Source: Actinomycetes bacterium (GTDB taxonomy: Bacteria > Actinomycetota > Coriobacteriia > Anaerosomatales > JAJZPX01). From it: DNA of 7,913 nt. The notes under the pieces are model-generated. The model made no database searches. It saw nothing but the letters and a program-made list of their open reading frames with translations, and was not told the DNA's origin. Location of the stretch: the NCBI GenBank assembly GCA_021811025.1, contig JAJZPX010000085.1, positions 1 to 7,913 on the forward strand, read 5' to 3'. This document shows, piece after piece, positions 6,230 through 7,913 of this stretch. Within the stretch, counting starts at the first letter, position 1. Every line of letters begins with the position of its first letter. The position numbers and the translations under genes are program-made.

Positions 6230-7894
6230 CTACGAGAGCACGGCACCCCGGTCCGCGCTGCTGACGAGCTTCGAGTAGCGCGCGAGGTAGCCGGACGTGA
6301 CGCGCGGCTTGGGCGGCTGCCACGCCGCGCGCCTCGCGGCGAGCTCCTCTGCCGCGACGCCGAGCGAGAGCACGCCCGCGTCGATGTCGACGGTGACGGC
6401 GTCGCCCTCGCGGACTAGCGCGATCGGGCCGCCTTCCGCGGCCTCGGGGCTGACGTGGCCCACGGCCGGCCCCTTCGTCGCGCCCGAGAAGCGCCCGTCG
6501 GTGATGAGCGCGCAGCTGCTGGAGAGGCCCATGCCGCTGATCGCGGAGGTGGGCGTGAGCATCTCGCGCATGCCCGGGCCGCCCTTCGGGCCCTCGTAGC
6601 GGATCACGATCACGTCGCCCCGGGCGATGCGCCCGCCGAGGATAGCGTCCGTCGCAGCCTCCTCGGAGTCGAAGACGCGCGCCGGGCCGGTGTGCTTGCG
6701 CATCTCCTTCTGCACCGCCGACTGCTTCACCACAGCGCCGCCGGGGGCGAGGTCGCCGCGCAGGACGCGGAGCCCGCCCTCGGGGTAGTACGCGTCCTCG
6801 ATCGGGCGGATCACCTCGACGTCGGTGTTGACGGCCGCCAGCATCGTCTCGCCGATGCCGTGCCCGGTGACGGTGAGCGCGTCCTCGACGATGAGGTCCG
6901 CGCGCCCGAGCTCCTTCAGGATGGCCGGGACGCCGCCCGCCGCGTACAGGTCCTGCATGCGATAGGCGCTCGCGGGCGAGATCCGTACGAGGTTGGGAGT
7001 GCCGGCCGAGACGGCCGCCCAGTCGTCGAGAGTGATGTCGTTGCCGGTCTCGTGGGCGATCGCGGTGAGGTGCAGCACGGTGTTGCTGCTGCCGCCGAAA
7101 GCCATGTCGAGGGTCATCGCGTTGCGGATCGCGTCCGGCGACATGACCCGCCTCGCCGTGATCCCCTTCTCGAGCAGCGCCATGACCTGCATCCCCGCGT
7201 GCTTGGCGAGGCGGATGCGCTCGGAGTAGACCGCCGGGATCGTGCCGTTGCCCGGGAGCGAGATGCCGATCGCCTCGGTGAGGCAGTTCATCGAGTTGGC
7301 GGTGAAGAGCCCGGCGCAGCTGCCACACGTCGGGCAGGCGCTCTCCTCGAGCTCCGCGAGGTCCGCGGCTGTTATCTCGCCCGCCTGGAGCTTGCCGACC
7401 GCCGTGAAGACGGTGTCGAGGTCGCACGCCTCCCCCCGGAACGAGCCGGAGAGCATCGGGCCGCCGGACACGGCGATCGTGGGGAGATCGAGCCGGGCGG
7501 CGGCCATCAGCATGCCGGGGATGATCTTGTCGCAGTTCGGGATGAGGACCATCGCGTCGAACTGGTGGGCGCCCACCACGCACTCGACCGAGTCGGCGAT
7601 CACCTCGCGGCTGGGGAGCGAGAAGCGCATCCCCTCGTGGTTCATCGCGATGCCGTCGCATATGCCGATGGTCGCGACCTCGAGCGGCGTGCCGCCGGCC
7701 ATCCGGATGCCTGCCTTGACTGCGTCCGATACCGCGTCGAGGCCGAGGTGGCCGGGGATGACCTCGTTACTGGAGTTGACGACGGCGACGAGCGGGCGGC
7801 CGATCTCCTCGTCCGTGAGACCGTCGGCCTTCAGCAGGCTCCGATGCGGCGCCTTCGACGCCCCTCGCTTCATGCGGTCGCTGCGCAGCTCCAT
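6230..7894 (-). CDS. ilvD: Dihydroxy-acid dehydratase (IlvD)
   Basis: IlvD dehydrates 2,3-dihydroxy-isovalerate and 2,3-dihydroxy-3-methylvalerate to the 2-oxo acid precursors of valine and isoleucine, in the cytoplasm. The 554-residue product is full length for the IlvD/Edd family. It opens with the usual family start (ELRSDRMKRG, then KAPHRSLLKA). The iron-sulfur and metal motifs are intact: PNCDKIIPGM with Cys121 and Lys123, and ACPTCGSCAG with Cys187, Cys190 and Cys193. The segment VNSSNEVIPGH near residues 40-49 lacks an extra Cys, resembling the E. coli-type enzyme. That makes an oxygen-sensitive [4Fe-4S] cluster more likely than [2Fe-2S], which is an inference. GPKGGPGM (about 435-442), TPTSAI and DGRFSG (about 466-471) are C-terminal active-site signatures; a serine in this region acts as the base in characterised relatives. 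The ATG at 7894 has GAGGAAGG 7 nt upstream. An internal Met8 is possible but would cut a conserved N-terminus. It is the first gene visible in the operon and ends in TAG 42 bp before ilvB1. Confidence 0.97.
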   Translation of the reverse strand: MELRSDRMKRGASKAPHRSLLKADGLTDEEIGRPLVAVVNSSNEVIPGHLGLDAVSDAVKAGIRMAGGTPLEVATIGICDGIAMNHEGMRFSLPSREVIADSVECVVGAHQFDAMVLIPNCDKIIPGMLMAAARLDLPTIAVSGGPMLSGSFRGEACDLDTVFTAVGKLQAGEITAADLAELEESACPTCGSCAGLFTANSMNCLTEAIGISLPGNGTIPAVYSERIRLAKHAGMQVMALLEKGITARRVMSPDAIRNAMTLDMAFGGSSNTVLHLTAIAHETGNDITLDDWAAVSAGTPNLVRISPASAYRMQDLYAAGGVPAILKELGRADLIVEDALTVTGHGIGETMLAAVNTDVEVIRPIEDAYYPEGGLRVLRGDLAPGGAVVKQSAVQKEMRKHTGPARVFDSEEAATDAILGGRIARGDVIVIRYEGPKGGPGMREMLTPTSAISGMGLSSSCALITDGRFSGATKGPAVGHVSPEAAEGGPIALVREGDAVTVDIDAGVLSLGVAAEELAARRAAWQPPKPRVTSGYLARYSKLVSSADRGAVLS

Positions 7895-7913
7895 GCCGCC
7901 GCCTTCCTCTTCG

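Noticed and set aside
4655..6418. A 587-codon open frame on the plus strand opposite ilvB1, rich in His, Arg, Asp, Val and Leu.
   Set aside because: It is the typical antisense shadow of a GC-rich gene: low-complexity composition, no recognisable domain, and it crosses from ilvB1 into ilvD. The similar plus-strand frames at 103-1701, 1711-2799 and 3540-4547 are rejected for the same reason.
5772..7661. A 629-codon minus-strand frame overlapping ilvD and ilvB1.
   Set aside because: It is an Arg/Gly/Asp-rich out-of-frame shadow that spans two well-supported genes in another frame.
7895..7913. Attenuator, T-box or leader peptide ahead of ilvD.
   Set aside because: Only 19 bp upstream of ilvD are in the window, enough for the ribosome binding site and nothing else.

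Overview
The window is a single, tightly packed operon read entirely from the minus strand, so transcription runs from the high-coordinate end to the low one. It carries the common core of valine and isoleucine biosynthesis: ilvD, two tandem acetohydroxyacid synthase large-subunit genes (called here ilvB1 and ilvB2), ilvN and ilvC. A class V (serine-pyruvate / alanine-glyoxylate type) aminotransferase follows and runs off the low-coordinate edge. The DNA is strongly GC-rich, with G or C at most third codon positions. Starts are ATG or GTG, and most genes have strong purine-rich ribosome binding sites. The organism is a GC-rich bacterium. A deep-branching Actinobacteriota or Clostridia-like lineage is a weak guess from protein motifs only (for example TEVGQNQMW in IlvB2).

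Layout in transcription order: ilvD (7894 to 6230); 42-bp gap; ilvB1 (6187 to 4436); 4-bp GTGA overlap; ilvB2 (4439 to 2688); 1-bp TGATG overlap; ilvN (2688 to 2203); 30-bp gap; ilvC (2172 to 1174); 57-bp gap; aminotransferase (1116 to beyond 1). No intergenic stretch exceeds 60 bp. I see no RNA genes, mobile elements, CRISPR arrays or convincing terminators. The promoter and any leader or attenuator of the operon would lie beyond the high-coordinate edge and cannot be seen.

How the genes work together: IlvB/IlvN condense pyruvate with pyruvate or 2-oxobutyrate. IlvC isomerises and reduces the acetohydroxy acid, and IlvD dehydrates the dihydroxy acid to the 2-oxo acid precursor of valine or isoleucine. 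The final branched-chain aminotransferase (IlvE, fold type IV), threonine deaminase (IlvA) and the leu genes are absent from the window. The aminotransferase present is of a different fold and more likely acts on serine, alanine or glyoxylate.

The point of real interest is the ilvB1-ilvB2 pair. Both genes are exactly 583 codons and share about three quarters of their residues by eye. Both keep the catalytic and cofactor motifs, but they share only one regulatory-subunit gene. Divergence is uneven (middle domain about 85% identical, C-terminal ThDP domain about 65%), and nearly the same Shine-Dalgarno block recurs at all three unit boundaries. This looks like an old tandem duplication, possibly with later gene conversion. 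Otherwise this is an ordinary biosynthetic operon, and I see no evidence of an undescribed system.
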